Shown here: one piece after another, positions 7,465 through 16,600 of the stretch | Layout of the letters: every line of letters begins with the position of its first letter | Position numbering within the stretch: the first letter of the stretch is position 1 | Assembly (NCBI GenBank): GCA_027622275.1 | Contig: JAQBZB010000047.1 | Location: forward strand, 1-40,980 | Origin: Planctomycetota bacterium | GTDB taxonomy: Bacteria; Planctomycetota; Planctomycetia; Pirellulales; Pirellulaceae | Reading direction: 5' to 3' | DNA: 40,980 nt | Made by a program: the position numbers and the translations under genes | The notes under the pieces: model-generated | What the model saw: the letters and a program-made list of their open reading frames with translations, nothing else | Databases searched by the model: none | Told to the model about the DNA's origin: nothing

Positions 7465-9323
7465 AGAGCATGACTCCCGAAGAAAAAGTAAACGGCAAGA
7501 CAAACTACTACGAAGCCGTCGGCGTTTCGCGCCGCGACATGTTGAAGGGCGTCGTCGCGTCGAGTGCGGTCACGATGGGTGGACTAGGCGCCGCGTATTT
7601 CGGCTACGGCGACAAGATGGACAACCCGGTCCGGGTCGGCGTGATTGGAACGGGTGACGAAGGGGGCGTGTTGATCGGTGCATTGAACCAAAATTACATC
7701 CAAGTCGTTGCGATCTCCGATATTCGTCCGTACAACGTCCACCGGGGTTTGCATGGTGACTGGGGAGGCGGTGATCCGGAGAAAACTCACCGCATTCGTA
7801 CCGGCTTGATGGACAAGTACGGCTGGAGCACCGAAGACGAAGCGCGGAAGCACGTCAAAGTCTACGAGGACTATCACGACTTGTTGGCCAACACGGACGT
7901 CGAAGCCGTCATCATCGCACTGCCGCTGTTTTTGCATGCCGCCGCCGCGGTTGACGCGATGAAGGCCGGAAAGCATGTCTTGACCGAGAAGCTGATGGCT
8001 CACAGCGTCGCGCAATGCAAGGTCATGTCGCGAGTTTCCGAAGAGCTGGGTCTCTACCTCACCACGGGGCACCAACGCCATTACAGCGTCCTCTATGACA
8101 ACGCCGTCAACCTGATCCAATGGGGTGTACTGGGCCAAGTCCATCACATTCGTGCTCAATGGCACCGAGGCAACTTGCCGGGACGTGACAGCTGGCAGCC
8201 GGCGCTACCCGGCGGCGAGCGTGAGTTTGATCCGACGACCAATGCCTGGGTCGACAGAGACCGGATCAGGGGGAAGTTGAACGACTACAAGGCTGAGCTG
8301 GAAGACGTAAAGAAACCCCCGTCGCCTGCGCGATACGACATCTTGCAGAAGCAGATCGCTCAGTGGACCGCGTGGAATGCGGATCGCGATGTCGCGGCAA
8401 AGGATTACGGCTATCAAGACCTCACGCTCAGCAACGGTCGACAACGATCCGCCTTAGAGGAACTCTGTCGTTGGCGACTTTGGGAGCGAACCGGCGGCGG
8501 ACTGATGGCCGAGCTGGGCAGCCACCAACTCGATGCGGCCAGCATCTTCGTCAGTGCGTTGCACAATCGCGGCAAGTCCCGCAAGGACCAGATCCACGTT
8601 CACCCGCTGTCCGTCCATGCCGTTGGCGGCCGGCATATCTTTGCCTTGGACCGCGATGCCGACGATCATGTTTACTGCATGTTCGAGTTCCCTGCCCCGC
8701 ACTACGACAACACGTTCGACGTCGGCTATCACGACAAGGCCAGCAACTTGCCCGATCCGAAGACGGGCGTTCCAGGTTACGAGCAAGACCCCAATAAGAA
8801 GATCGTTGTCACGTATTCGTCGATCAACGGTAACGACTTTGGCGGCTACGGCGAAGTTGTGATGGGGTCAAAGGGAACATTGATTCTTGAGTCCGAACAA
8901 GAGGTCATGCTCTATCGCGATTCTGACACATCTTCCAAGATCAGCGTGAAGGACAGCAAGACAGGACCAGTTCTTGACACACAAGCCAGCGGTGCTCCTA
9001 CGGCGGCCTCTTCGCTTGGCAAAGCCGCCGACTCGGGGCCCGTCAGCCGTGGTTATACGGAAGAGATGGAGCACTGGGCGTGGCTGATTCGTAACGCCGA
9101 TCCCCGCGACACGGATGTCGATGCTCAACCGCGCTGCCGTCCCGAAGTTGCCCTGGGCGATGGCATTATCGCACTGACCTCGAACATCGCCATCAAGCGG
9201 TCCTCGCGCGGCGAAAGCGGTTATATCGAGTTCAAAGATACTTGGTTTGACATCCACAACGATGAAACGCCCGACGACAGCGACGTCAAGAAAGAGTACG
9301 ACAAGCTGGTCAACAAGGCATAG
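7461..9323 (+). CDS. Tat-exported Gfo/Idh/MocA-family oxidoreductase
   Basis: A 620-residue NAD(P)-dependent sugar oxidoreductase-like protein. A Tat signal SRRDMLKG (23-30) and hydrophobic stretch lead into the Rossmann motif VGVIGTGDEGG (about 59-69). TEKLMAHS follows at the position of the family's EKP loop, then GHQRHYS. The C-terminal half is longer than usual (families are about 350-450 residues). Start ATG 7461 has AAGGA nine bases upstream and overlaps the DoxX stop. Export with bound cofactor, as for glucose-fructose oxidoreductase, suggests periplasmic sugar oxidation or 3-keto-sugar chemistry. The substrate is unknown. The sugar isomerase at 9532 is on the same strand. Confidence 0.88.
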   Translation: MKSMTPEEKVNGKTNYYEAVGVSRRDMLKGVVASSAVTMGGLGAAYFGYGDKMDNPVRVGVIGTGDEGGVLIGALNQNYIQVVAISDIRPYNVHRGLHGDWGGGDPEKTHRIRTGLMDKYGWSTEDEARKHVKVYEDYHDLLANTDVEAVIIALPLFLHAAAAVDAMKAGKHVLTEKLMAHSVAQCKVMSRVSEELGLYLTTGHQRHYSVLYDNAVNLIQWGVLGQVHHIRAQWHRGNLPGRDSWQPALPGGEREFDPTTNAWVDRDRIRGKLNDYKAELEDVKKPPSPARYDILQKQIAQWTAWNADRDVAAKDYGYQDLTLSNGRQRSALEELCRWRLWERTGGGLMAELGSHQLDAASIFVSALHNRGKSRKDQIHVHPLSVHAVGGRHIFALDRDADDHVYCMFEFPAPHYDNTFDVGYHDKASNLPDPKTGVPGYEQDPNKKIVVTYSSINGNDFGGYGEVVMGSKGTLILESEQEVMLYRDSDTSSKISVKDSKTGPVLDTQASGAPTAASSLGKAADSGPVSRGYTEEMEHWAWLIRNADPRDTDVDAQPRCRPEVALGDGIIALTSNIAIKRSSRGESGYIEFKDTWFDIHNDETPDDSDVKKEYDKLVNKA

Positions 9324-9361
9324 CGGCAAGCGTTTGCGAACGTACCGCTGCAATTTCAAAA

Positions 9362-9447
9362 GTAGGCCGGAACAAGTCTTCGCAGTTCCGGCATGAGTCA
9401 AACGCCGCGCCGCTGCCGGAACTGCGCAAAGCCTTGTTCCGGCCTAC
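9362..9447. repeat. Imperfect palindrome between oxidoreductase and isomerase genes
   Basis: Outer arms GTAGGCCGGAACAAG (from 9362) and CTTGTTCCGGCCTAC (to 9447), with inner arms GCAGTTCCGGC and GCCGGAACTGC, enclose about 22 bases. The arms differ by a small indel. A transcript would fold into a long hairpin, which may attenuate or process the message between the two genes. Confidence 0.85.
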
Positions 9448-9531
9448 GGAGCCGTGTACCATGAACGCCGCTGTCGGCAACAGGCCGAGCGATTTACTTG
9501 ACAACTGCACGGGTCCACAGGAGATGCGGTG

Positions 9532-10374
9532 ATGGAAAAGTGGCCGATTGGCGTGTTCACAAGCGTTGACGCGGGACTGGGTGTAAAGCTTGAGGTCGCT
9601 TCCGAGCTAGGCATTCCAACGATCCAATTGCACGCTCCCGCCAAAGAGACTCGCACGCAAGAGAGCGCCGACAAATTCCTCGCCAGACTGGCCGAGCTAG
9701 GAATTCAACTGACCTGCGTCTTTGGCGGTTTTGAAGGCGAAAGCTATGCCGACATCCCAACGGTCTCGAAGACAGTGGGCCTCGTCCCGCCGGAAACGCG
9801 CGCCGCTCGAACGCAAGAGATGAAGGAGATCGCCGACTTTGCCAAGATGCTGAAATGCGACGTCGTCGGCCTGCACTTGGGCTTCGTACCGCATGACACC
9901 AAAGATCCGCTGTACACCGACATCCTGGCGGTAACTCGCGAGCTGTGCGACCACGCCAAATCGAACGGCCAAAACGTACATCTCGAAACAGGCCAGGAAA
10001 CCGCCGACGCGTTGTTGCAATTCATCGGCGACGTCGACCGCGACAACCTGTTCATTAACTTTGATCCCGCGAACATGATCCTGTACGGAACCGGCGAGCC
10101 GATCGACGCGCTGAGGAAAGTCGGCAAGTACGTCCGTAGCATTCATTGCAAGGACGCCAAGTGGGCCGCCAAGCCGGGCGAAGAGTGGGGCCAGGAAGTG
10201 CCGCTCGGCGAGGGTGCCGTGGGCATCGAGAACTATCTCCGCACGCTCGACGAGATCGGCTACACGGGACCGTTGACGATTGAACGCGAGATTGCGCAAG
10301 AGCCCGAGCGACAAAAGGCCGAAATCAGCCACGCCAGCAATCTGCTGACCGAGTTGAAAAAGAAGATCGGCTAA
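9532..10374 (+). CDS. Sugar phosphate isomerase/epimerase-like TIM-barrel protein
   Basis: A 280-residue protein of the xylose-isomerase-like TIM-barrel (AP-endonuclease 2) superfamily. Likely metal ligands are in HLETGQ, FDPAN, the SIHCKD strand and the terminal LTIERE, and PLGEGAVG is the usual loop before the last strand. Members isomerise or epimerise sugars and keto-sugars, or act on 3-keto-glycosides. With the DoxX and Gfo/Idh/MocA genes upstream it suggests a sugar oxidation/rearrangement unit. ATG 9532 has CAGGAG at 9518-9523. The GTG at 9529 is the less likely alternative. It has no signal peptide, so it is cytosolic. Confidence 0.88.
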   Translation: MEKWPIGVFTSVDAGLGVKLEVASELGIPTIQLHAPAKETRTQESADKFLARLAELGIQLTCVFGGFEGESYADIPTVSKTVGLVPPETRAARTQEMKEIADFAKMLKCDVVGLHLGFVPHDTKDPLYTDILAVTRELCDHAKSNGQNVHLETGQETADALLQFIGDVDRDNLFINFDPANMILYGTGEPIDALRKVGKYVRSIHCKDAKWAAKPGEEWGQEVPLGEGAVGIENYLRTLDEIGYTGPLTIEREIAQEPERQKAEISHASNLLTELKKKIG

Positions 10375-10390
10375 CGCGCGGCTCCACCCA

Positions 10391-10765
10391 CTATGGATCG
10401 TCCTTCGACGCTGCTTTCGCTTGCCGCTTTGGATTTGGCAGCGGCTTGAAGAGCCAGCCGGCGAATTGCAGGAAGGCGATCGCGGCAACGATCGGGCCAA
10501 GATACACGATCCGCCTCGGAGAGGCGGCAATGATGAACGCCATAACGCCGATGGTCGCCATCAGCCAGGATGGGAAGCGTTTTGTCAGCCCCTCGATCTG
10601 TGGAAATGCCAGCCAAATGGCACTCAGCATCAGACCGACTCGAATGCAAATGCTGGCGTACATGCTCCACTGGCTATCGCTCGCGCCCTTGACGACGAGC
10701 AGCCCCACTCCGCTTAGCAGGAAGATAATGCCAAGCAGGCCCATGATGTGGCGGCGGATGTCCAT
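10391..10765 (-). CDS. Small hypothetical membrane protein
   Basis: A 124-residue protein with about four hydrophobic segments (roughly 7-25, 36-54, 68-82 and 86-106) and a basic, lysine-rich tail (PNPKRQAKAASKDD). I do not recognise a family. It converges on the isomerase gene with 16 bases between the stops. The hydrophobic pattern and a plausible ATG support a real gene. Confidence 0.65.
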   Translation of the reverse strand: MDIRRHIMGLLGIIFLLSGVGLLVVKGASDSQWSMYASICIRVGLMLSAIWLAFPQIEGLTKRFPSWLMATIGVMAFIIAASPRRIVYLGPIVAAIAFLQFAGWLFKPLPNPKRQAKAASKDDP

Positions 10766-10845
10766 GTGATTTAATGAGTTGGAGATTCTTCAGGCAGATG
10801 TTGGGATTCTAACATGCCTGCGGGCCAAGCGGGCTGAAACGCACG

Positions 10846-10883
10846 TTTCGCACCAAGCCGTTCACGCTGAGTCTGGTGCGAAA
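10846..10883. repeat. Inverted repeat TTTCGCACCA / TGGTGCGAAA
   Basis: Perfect 10-base arms (10846-10855 and 10874-10883) with an 18-base loop lie between two divergent genes (10391-10765 minus, 10975 plus). It could be a small palindromic element or an operator. Confidence 0.7.
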
Positions 10884-10902
10884 GAGGCAACATATCTATA
10901 AT
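10874..10902 (+). promoter_or_regulatory. Candidate promoter with consensus TATAAT
   Basis: TATAAT (10897-10902) lies about 72 bases before the DUF1501 start at 10975. The -35 position (TGGTGC, 17-base spacer) matches poorly and falls inside the right arm of the inverted repeat, so the repeat could control access. Confidence 0.25.
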
Positions 10903-10974
10903 CGCTGATGTATCGCAATGCCGTGTGTCGAATTTGAGTTGATGGTAATGGCCCGTTAATCAGGCGACCCCGCT

Positions 10975-12315
10975 ATGAGTTTCTCAAAGAATTGTGAAGG
11001 TGCAACGCGACGAGACTGCTTGCGGCTCGGGCTGGGGACACTGATCGGCGGTGGACTAGTCGATGCACTCCGTCTGCGTGGCCTGGCCGCGCAAACGGGC
11101 GAACGCGAGGCACCGGCGAAGGCGTGCATCCTGATTTGGATGGATGGCGGCCCGACGCATCTCGAGACCTTTGATCCGAAGCCGGACGCACCGACCGAAA
11201 TTCGCGGTGATTTTGGCGCGATCGCAACCAAGGTTCCAGGCGTCCATTTCTCGGAACACATGACCAAGCTGGCTTCGAGTCTCGACAAGTTCGCAATGAT
11301 TCGCTCGATCCGCCACAACCAAGGCAATCACGGGGCGGGCAATCACTACATGATGACCGGCGCGCCGCCCCGGATTCCCGTTGGTTGCGGTGCCTTCGTC
11401 AGCTTCCATCCGAGCATGGGCAGCGTTGCCGCTCACGAACTGGGCGGCAAGAACGCGTTGCCTTCCTACTTCTCGATGCCGCAGATGTCGCGGTCGGGCG
11501 GGCCGAATTTTCTGGGAGCACAGTACGCGCCGTTCGTGGTCAGCGACGATCCGAATCGAGACAACTTCCGCGTTCGCGATGTTGCGGTCCCGAAAGACCT
11601 GCTCGGCGACCGGTTCGAGCGCCGCACCGATCTGCGTTCATTGGTCGACCGCATGAAGCGGATCAACGACGAAGCCGCCGGCGATCCGGTGACCGCGCTC
11701 GATTCGTACTATCAGCAAGGTTACGATCTCGTGCTGTCGAAAGAGGCTCAAGCGGCGTTCGACATTAGCCACGAAAGTGACATGGTCCGCGACGCCTATG
11801 GCCGCAATTCGTTTGGCCAACGCTGCTTGCTCAGCCGGCGGCTGGTTGAAGCGGGCGTGCCGTTCGTGACGGTCTACGATGGCGGCTGGGATCACCATTC
11901 GAATATCTTTGGAACGTGTCGCACGCGGCTGCCCGATTGGGATGCGACCGTGGCCACGCTCATCAGCGACTTGGAAGAGCGCGGCATGTTGGAGTCGACA
12001 CTGGTCGTTGCCCTCGGCGAATTCGGTCGAACGCCCAAGATCTCGACGTTGTCTGGGCAAACACAACCCGGCCGCGATCATTGGGCCAACGCGATGTCGG
12101 TGCTGATGGCAGGCGGCGGCACGCCAGGCGGCACGGTTGTCGGAGCCACGGACCGGATGGGTCATTCGGCAGTCGAAAATGTTCTTGCGCCTGAGAACTT
12201 CGTTTCGACGGTTTACACGAAACTAGGTATCGACCCCGACAAAGTTCTCTATACGCCCCAAGGTCGGCCCGCACATCTGGTCAGCGATCCCACGCCGATC
12301 CGCGAGCTGTGCTAA
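10975..12315 (+). CDS. DUF1501 domain protein
   Basis: A 446-residue DUF1501 protein. A Tat-like signal ATRRDCLRLGLG leads to CILIWMDGGPTHLETFDP, then GGWDHHSN, GEFGRTPKIS and GRDHWANAMS, the conserved family blocks. It is expected outside the cytoplasm; the reaction is unknown. Unlike the 12316-17057 pair it has no DUF1549/DUF1553 partner on its strand. Its stop codon abuts the stop of the converging DUF1501 gene without any spacer. Both DUF1501 genes may have come from an old duplication, but they differ widely in sequence. Confidence 0.9.
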   Translation: MSFSKNCEGATRRDCLRLGLGTLIGGGLVDALRLRGLAAQTGEREAPAKACILIWMDGGPTHLETFDPKPDAPTEIRGDFGAIATKVPGVHFSEHMTKLASSLDKFAMIRSIRHNQGNHGAGNHYMMTGAPPRIPVGCGAFVSFHPSMGSVAAHELGGKNALPSYFSMPQMSRSGGPNFLGAQYAPFVVSDDPNRDNFRVRDVAVPKDLLGDRFERRTDLRSLVDRMKRINDEAAGDPVTALDSYYQQGYDLVLSKEAQAAFDISHESDMVRDAYGRNSFGQRCLLSRRLVEAGVPFVTVYDGGWDHHSNIFGTCRTRLPDWDATVATLISDLEERGMLESTLVVALGEFGRTPKISTLSGQTQPGRDHWANAMSVLMAGGGTPGGTVVGATDRMGHSAVENVLAPENFVSTVYTKLGIDPDKVLYTPQGRPAHLVSDPTPIRELC

Positions 12316-13614
12316 TTACGCGAAGCACCGCGCCACCGGCGTTCCGCGATCCGTAATCGGCACAGGCCGCTCGCTGTCGTACAGTTCCTTGGCCGGATCG
12401 ATTCCCATCGCCTGGTAAATCGTGGCGTGAAAGTCCGCGATCGAGACGGGCGTATCGAGGATCTTGTTTCCAAGTTCGTCGGTCGTGCCGATGGCTTGTC
12501 CCGTCTTCAATCCGCCGCCGGCCAACACCATGCTGAACGCCTTGCTGTAATGCCCGCGACCGCCGCCGCCGTCAAACTCGGGCGGTCGGCCGAACTCGGT
12601 GGCCACAACGATCAGCGTCTTGTCGAGTCGCTGCTGCCGCTCCAGATCTTCGATCAATGTGGCAAACGCCTGATCGAGTTGTTCGATCATCATGTGCTGA
12701 TTCAATTGTCCATCGTTGTGCGTATCCCAACCGGTGCCGTTGATGAAGTTCAAATTGAATGAAACTTCGACGAACCGGACGCCTTCCTGAACGAGTCGCC
12801 GAGCCAACAGGCACCGCTGCCCGAACTCGCCGCCGTAGGCCTCGCGCACGGAATCGGCCTCGCTCTTCAAGTCGAACACGCTCATGAACTTCGGCCCGGC
12901 GAGCTTCAGCCCTTCAACGCTGCTTGCCGCGTAATCTTCCAATTGCCGCTGGCCTGGATTTCGAGCGAGATACCCGCTGCGTAATTCGGCCAACATCGCC
13001 TCGCGACGTTGCTGGCGATGATCGGTCACATCCGCGGGGCGTTTCAGGCCGGTTGGGCCAAGCTCGGTTTCGGTCAGATACAAGTAGCCGTGTTTCGCAC
13101 CCAAAAAGCCTGGCCCGCGACTCGCGCTCGGATAGCCCATGACCACGTAGGCCGGAACGCCTTCGCCGCGCGCCCCCAACTCATGCGACGCCACCGATCC
13201 GATCGACGGGTAAATCGTCGTGCCAGTCGGAGGCCGTCCGACGTGGACTCGGTTCACTGCCGCCGCATGCTCGTCGATCACGTCGTGATGGCAAGTCCGC
13301 ATGACGATGGTTCGATCGAGCAGCTTGGCCACCCGCGGCAGGTGCTCGCAAACTTGAACGTCCTCGATCGCCGTGGGAATCGGATCGTAGTACGAACCCG
13401 CCTTCTTGGCCTTGGCATCGCCTTTTATTTTCGGGTCCCAGGTATCAATATGACAAGCGCCGCCTCCTAGCCAAAGGAAGATGCAGCTGTCGGCGGTTGC
13501 ACTTGGCAACGGCTTCGTTGGAGCGTCGTTGGCGAGTAGTCCGGAACCGGCCGCCACGGCGAGAGTGGCTCCGGAAGTATGTAAGAATTGGCGACGTGTC
13601 GGTTGGTATGTCAT
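12316..13614 (-). CDS. DUF1501 domain protein
   Basis: A 432-residue DUF1501 protein with Tat signal TRRQFLHTSGATLAVAAGSG. It contains the blocks SCIFLWLGGGACHIDTWDP, GTGWDTHNDG, ATEFGRPPEFDG and GRGHYSKAFS. HYSKAF replaces the more usual RDHW in its relatives here, and GGGACH replaces GGPSH, so it belongs to a distinct subfamily. It is second in an operon, 32 bases after the large LamG-DUF1549/DUF1553 gene, which is the standard planctomycete pairing. The two products probably form a functional pair at the cell surface or in the periplasm (inference). Confidence 0.9.
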   Translation of the reverse strand: MTYQPTRRQFLHTSGATLAVAAGSGLLANDAPTKPLPSATADSCIFLWLGGGACHIDTWDPKIKGDAKAKKAGSYYDPIPTAIEDVQVCEHLPRVAKLLDRTIVMRTCHHDVIDEHAAAVNRVHVGRPPTGTTIYPSIGSVASHELGARGEGVPAYVVMGYPSASRGPGFLGAKHGYLYLTETELGPTGLKRPADVTDHRQQRREAMLAELRSGYLARNPGQRQLEDYAASSVEGLKLAGPKFMSVFDLKSEADSVREAYGGEFGQRCLLARRLVQEGVRFVEVSFNLNFINGTGWDTHNDGQLNQHMMIEQLDQAFATLIEDLERQQRLDKTLIVVATEFGRPPEFDGGGGRGHYSKAFSMVLAGGGLKTGQAIGTTDELGNKILDTPVSIADFHATIYQAMGIDPAKELYDSERPVPITDRGTPVARCFA

Positions 13615-13646
13615 GGTGTTTGCATTTCGGTGCGATTGAGTGGCTG

Positions 13647-16600
13647 CTACGGAATGAAGACAAACTCAGGCGAGTTGAACAATGCCCACACAACGTCCTC
13701 CATTCGCTCGCGCCAATCGGCGGCGAGACGCGGCGTCGGCGGATCGCCGGCTTGGACTTCGCGTTCCATTTCGAGTTTGATCTTCGTGGCTTCGGCACTC
13801 AGGTGATTCGACCACGAGACGGTATTTCGTCGCTTCTTTGCTGGCGGTTGAGCCGGGACGTTCAACACGCGCGAGTCGAAACCTTCCAGGATCATGTTGA
13901 CGAACATCGATTGCTCGTCGGCGGTGGGCGATCGCGAGAGTATTTGCAACGTGACGGCGTCGATCAACGTCTCGGGCGTAGAAGCGTCGAGGCAAAGTTG
14001 CGTGATCGCATGGTCTTCCGACAATCGCACCGCCCGCGCGCCGATCGCCCCGTTGGCGAGCGTTAACGGCTGCAGCACCGTTGGGGATTGCTCTCGCACG
14101 GTCAACGGATTAGGCCGCGAATCGCGCCAGCCGTACGCCAGCAGCAAGTCGATCACACTTTGCGACATGGGCAAGGCGAGGGCCGGGCGATCACGTTCGT
14201 TCGACAGCGAAGTCAACTGCCACGCTCGCTGTGGCTCGCCAAGATTCAAGAACGTGTCCACCGGTCGACGCCCTTCGGGATCGAGCGTCAGTTGTTCCGC
14301 CCGAAACTGTTTTCCTGATACGGCGAACAACGAATCGACAAGCTGTTCGGCCGACATCCGCCGGCGGACTGGCGATGCAAACAACTCGGGCTTGTCGTCG
14401 GACGCGGTCGACACCTGCCGTTGATACGTGTGTGAATTGAAAATCAGCCGCGCGACGTGCTTCAGGTCATAGCCGCTGAGAATCAGTTGCCGCGACAGAT
14501 AGTCGAGCAGTTCCGGATGCGACGCGGCCTCTTCAACTGAATCCCAGTCGTCGACCGGTTCGATCAGCCCGCGTCCCAGATACCGCCGCCACAGACGATT
14601 GACGAGCACCTTGGCGAAACGATTGTCGTGCGAAGTCGTGATGGCGGCAGCAAGCTGCTCGCGAGTGTCGCCCTCATTGCGGAAGTATTCGAGCGACCCG
14701 GCATTGAGATCGGCGGCGGCGAACGGCCACGTCGGTTCGATCTTGGCACCGGGCTTCAGCGTAATCTCGATCAACGGCTTACGGGCACCTTCGCTCACCG
14801 GCACCGTGCTCGTCACGGGCAAAGTGATCGTCTTGCGTTCGAGCATGGCCGCGAGACTGAACAGATCCTGTTGCTTGAACGGATGGTACGGCGCGTCGTG
14901 ACAGCGGGCACAGGTCATATCCATCGCGAGAAAGGCTTTGCAGAGGACATGCGCCTTGGCGGCGAAAGGCACGTCATTCTCGGTCGCCATCGCAAAGCCG
15001 GCGGGGCCGCCGTAGTACGTGCTGCCCTCCATCAACACCAACTCGGTCACGAAGCGATCCATCGGCTTGTTGTCGAGAAACGACTCGTAAATCCACCACC
15101 GAAACGGCCCGGTGTTGTTGAGCTTCGGCTTCAAGATGCCAGGGTTTTCGGCGAGCACATCCTGCCAATAGCCAACCCAGTTGTCCGCCCAGCGTGAATC
15201 ATCAAGCAAACGGTTGATGACACGACCGCGCCAACCAGGGCTCTTGTCGGCCAGCAAGTTCCCCAACTCTTGCCGCGTGGGGACGACGCCGACCGAATCG
15301 AGTGTTACCCGCCGCAGAAACGCATCGTCGTCGGTCAGTTCCGAGGTGGCGACGTTTTCATTCGCGAGTCGTTCCGCGATGAAGTAGTCGATTTCGTTGT
15401 TGGCCGACATGCCAGCCGGCAACACCGGTATCTTTGGAGCGGGCTTCGCTTCGAGCGCGTCTCGCGCGACCTCGTGCCGGCGATCCCAGTACTGCTTCCA
15501 CTGCTCGGCTGCCGCTTCACGGTTCTGGCGGTCGATCGTGGCGAGCAAGTAGCGGAGTTCTTCGCGGTGCATGCTCCACGCGTCGTCGGTCAGCGGAATC
15601 GCCGGCGCGCCATCGGCCGACAGCAACACGAACGGCTCGCCCGGCTTTGCCATCGCGACACACAATTCATCCAGTTCCAGGCGCAGTCCACTGCCACCGA
15701 CCAGCGCGTCGAGCCGCAAGATGTGTTCACCCGCGGTCAGCTTGACCGTGGCGAATTGCTCCTGGCACCCTGGCGGCAAGGGTCGCAGATCGGAGCGTTC
15801 CGATTCCGCCAGCTCGGGCACCGCTTCGTGGCCGCTGGCGTTGCGGCTTGTTTCACCGGTTTGCACGACGAGTTTCCCGTCGACATACAACTTCGCCGCG
15901 TTCTTTGCGCGGACCAAGAACTGATACTCGCCGGCTTCGTCCGCCGCAACGACGCGGCGCGTGCGGGCTCGCAGCAGGAACGGGTTGGAGCGATCATCGA
16001 TCACGCCGGTCGAGTTGTATTTCTTCGGATAGCCAACGAACGCGAACGAAGGTTGTGCGTACTCAAACACAGGTTCCTGCTGCTTGAGCAGCCACACCGC
16101 GCCTTCGGGAAGCTTCTCGAATAGCTGCGTCACAATTGCGCGGGGCGGCAAATCGGCGGCGGCGGCAAATTCGGCCTCGATCGGGTCGGGCTTGTTGGCT
16201 TGATAGCGATCGCGCAGCCGCTGGTCGTCAACGGCCTTCCGATAGATCGCGACTTCGTCGATCCGCCCGACCAGTGTGTTGCCCAGACTTCCGCCCATCG
16301 ACGAGCCAATCCAGACTTCGTCATTGTCCACCACCGGCGGATCGGTGGTCGAGCCGCCCATGTCCCACGAGCCTGCCGAAGGTTGTCCATCAATATACGC
16401 GCGGACGTTCTTGGGCTGGCCGAACTCATAAACGACCGCGACATGATGCCACGTGCCGTCGACCACGAAGCCCAGGTCGGAATTCCAACGATGGAATGCG
16501 GAAGGGGCCTGATCGGTGGCGGCTTTGCGGAACAGAAAACTCACGCGCGCCGTGCCGCCCATGCCGCGCAGTCGCAACGCGTAGTTCTGGTTATCGGAAG

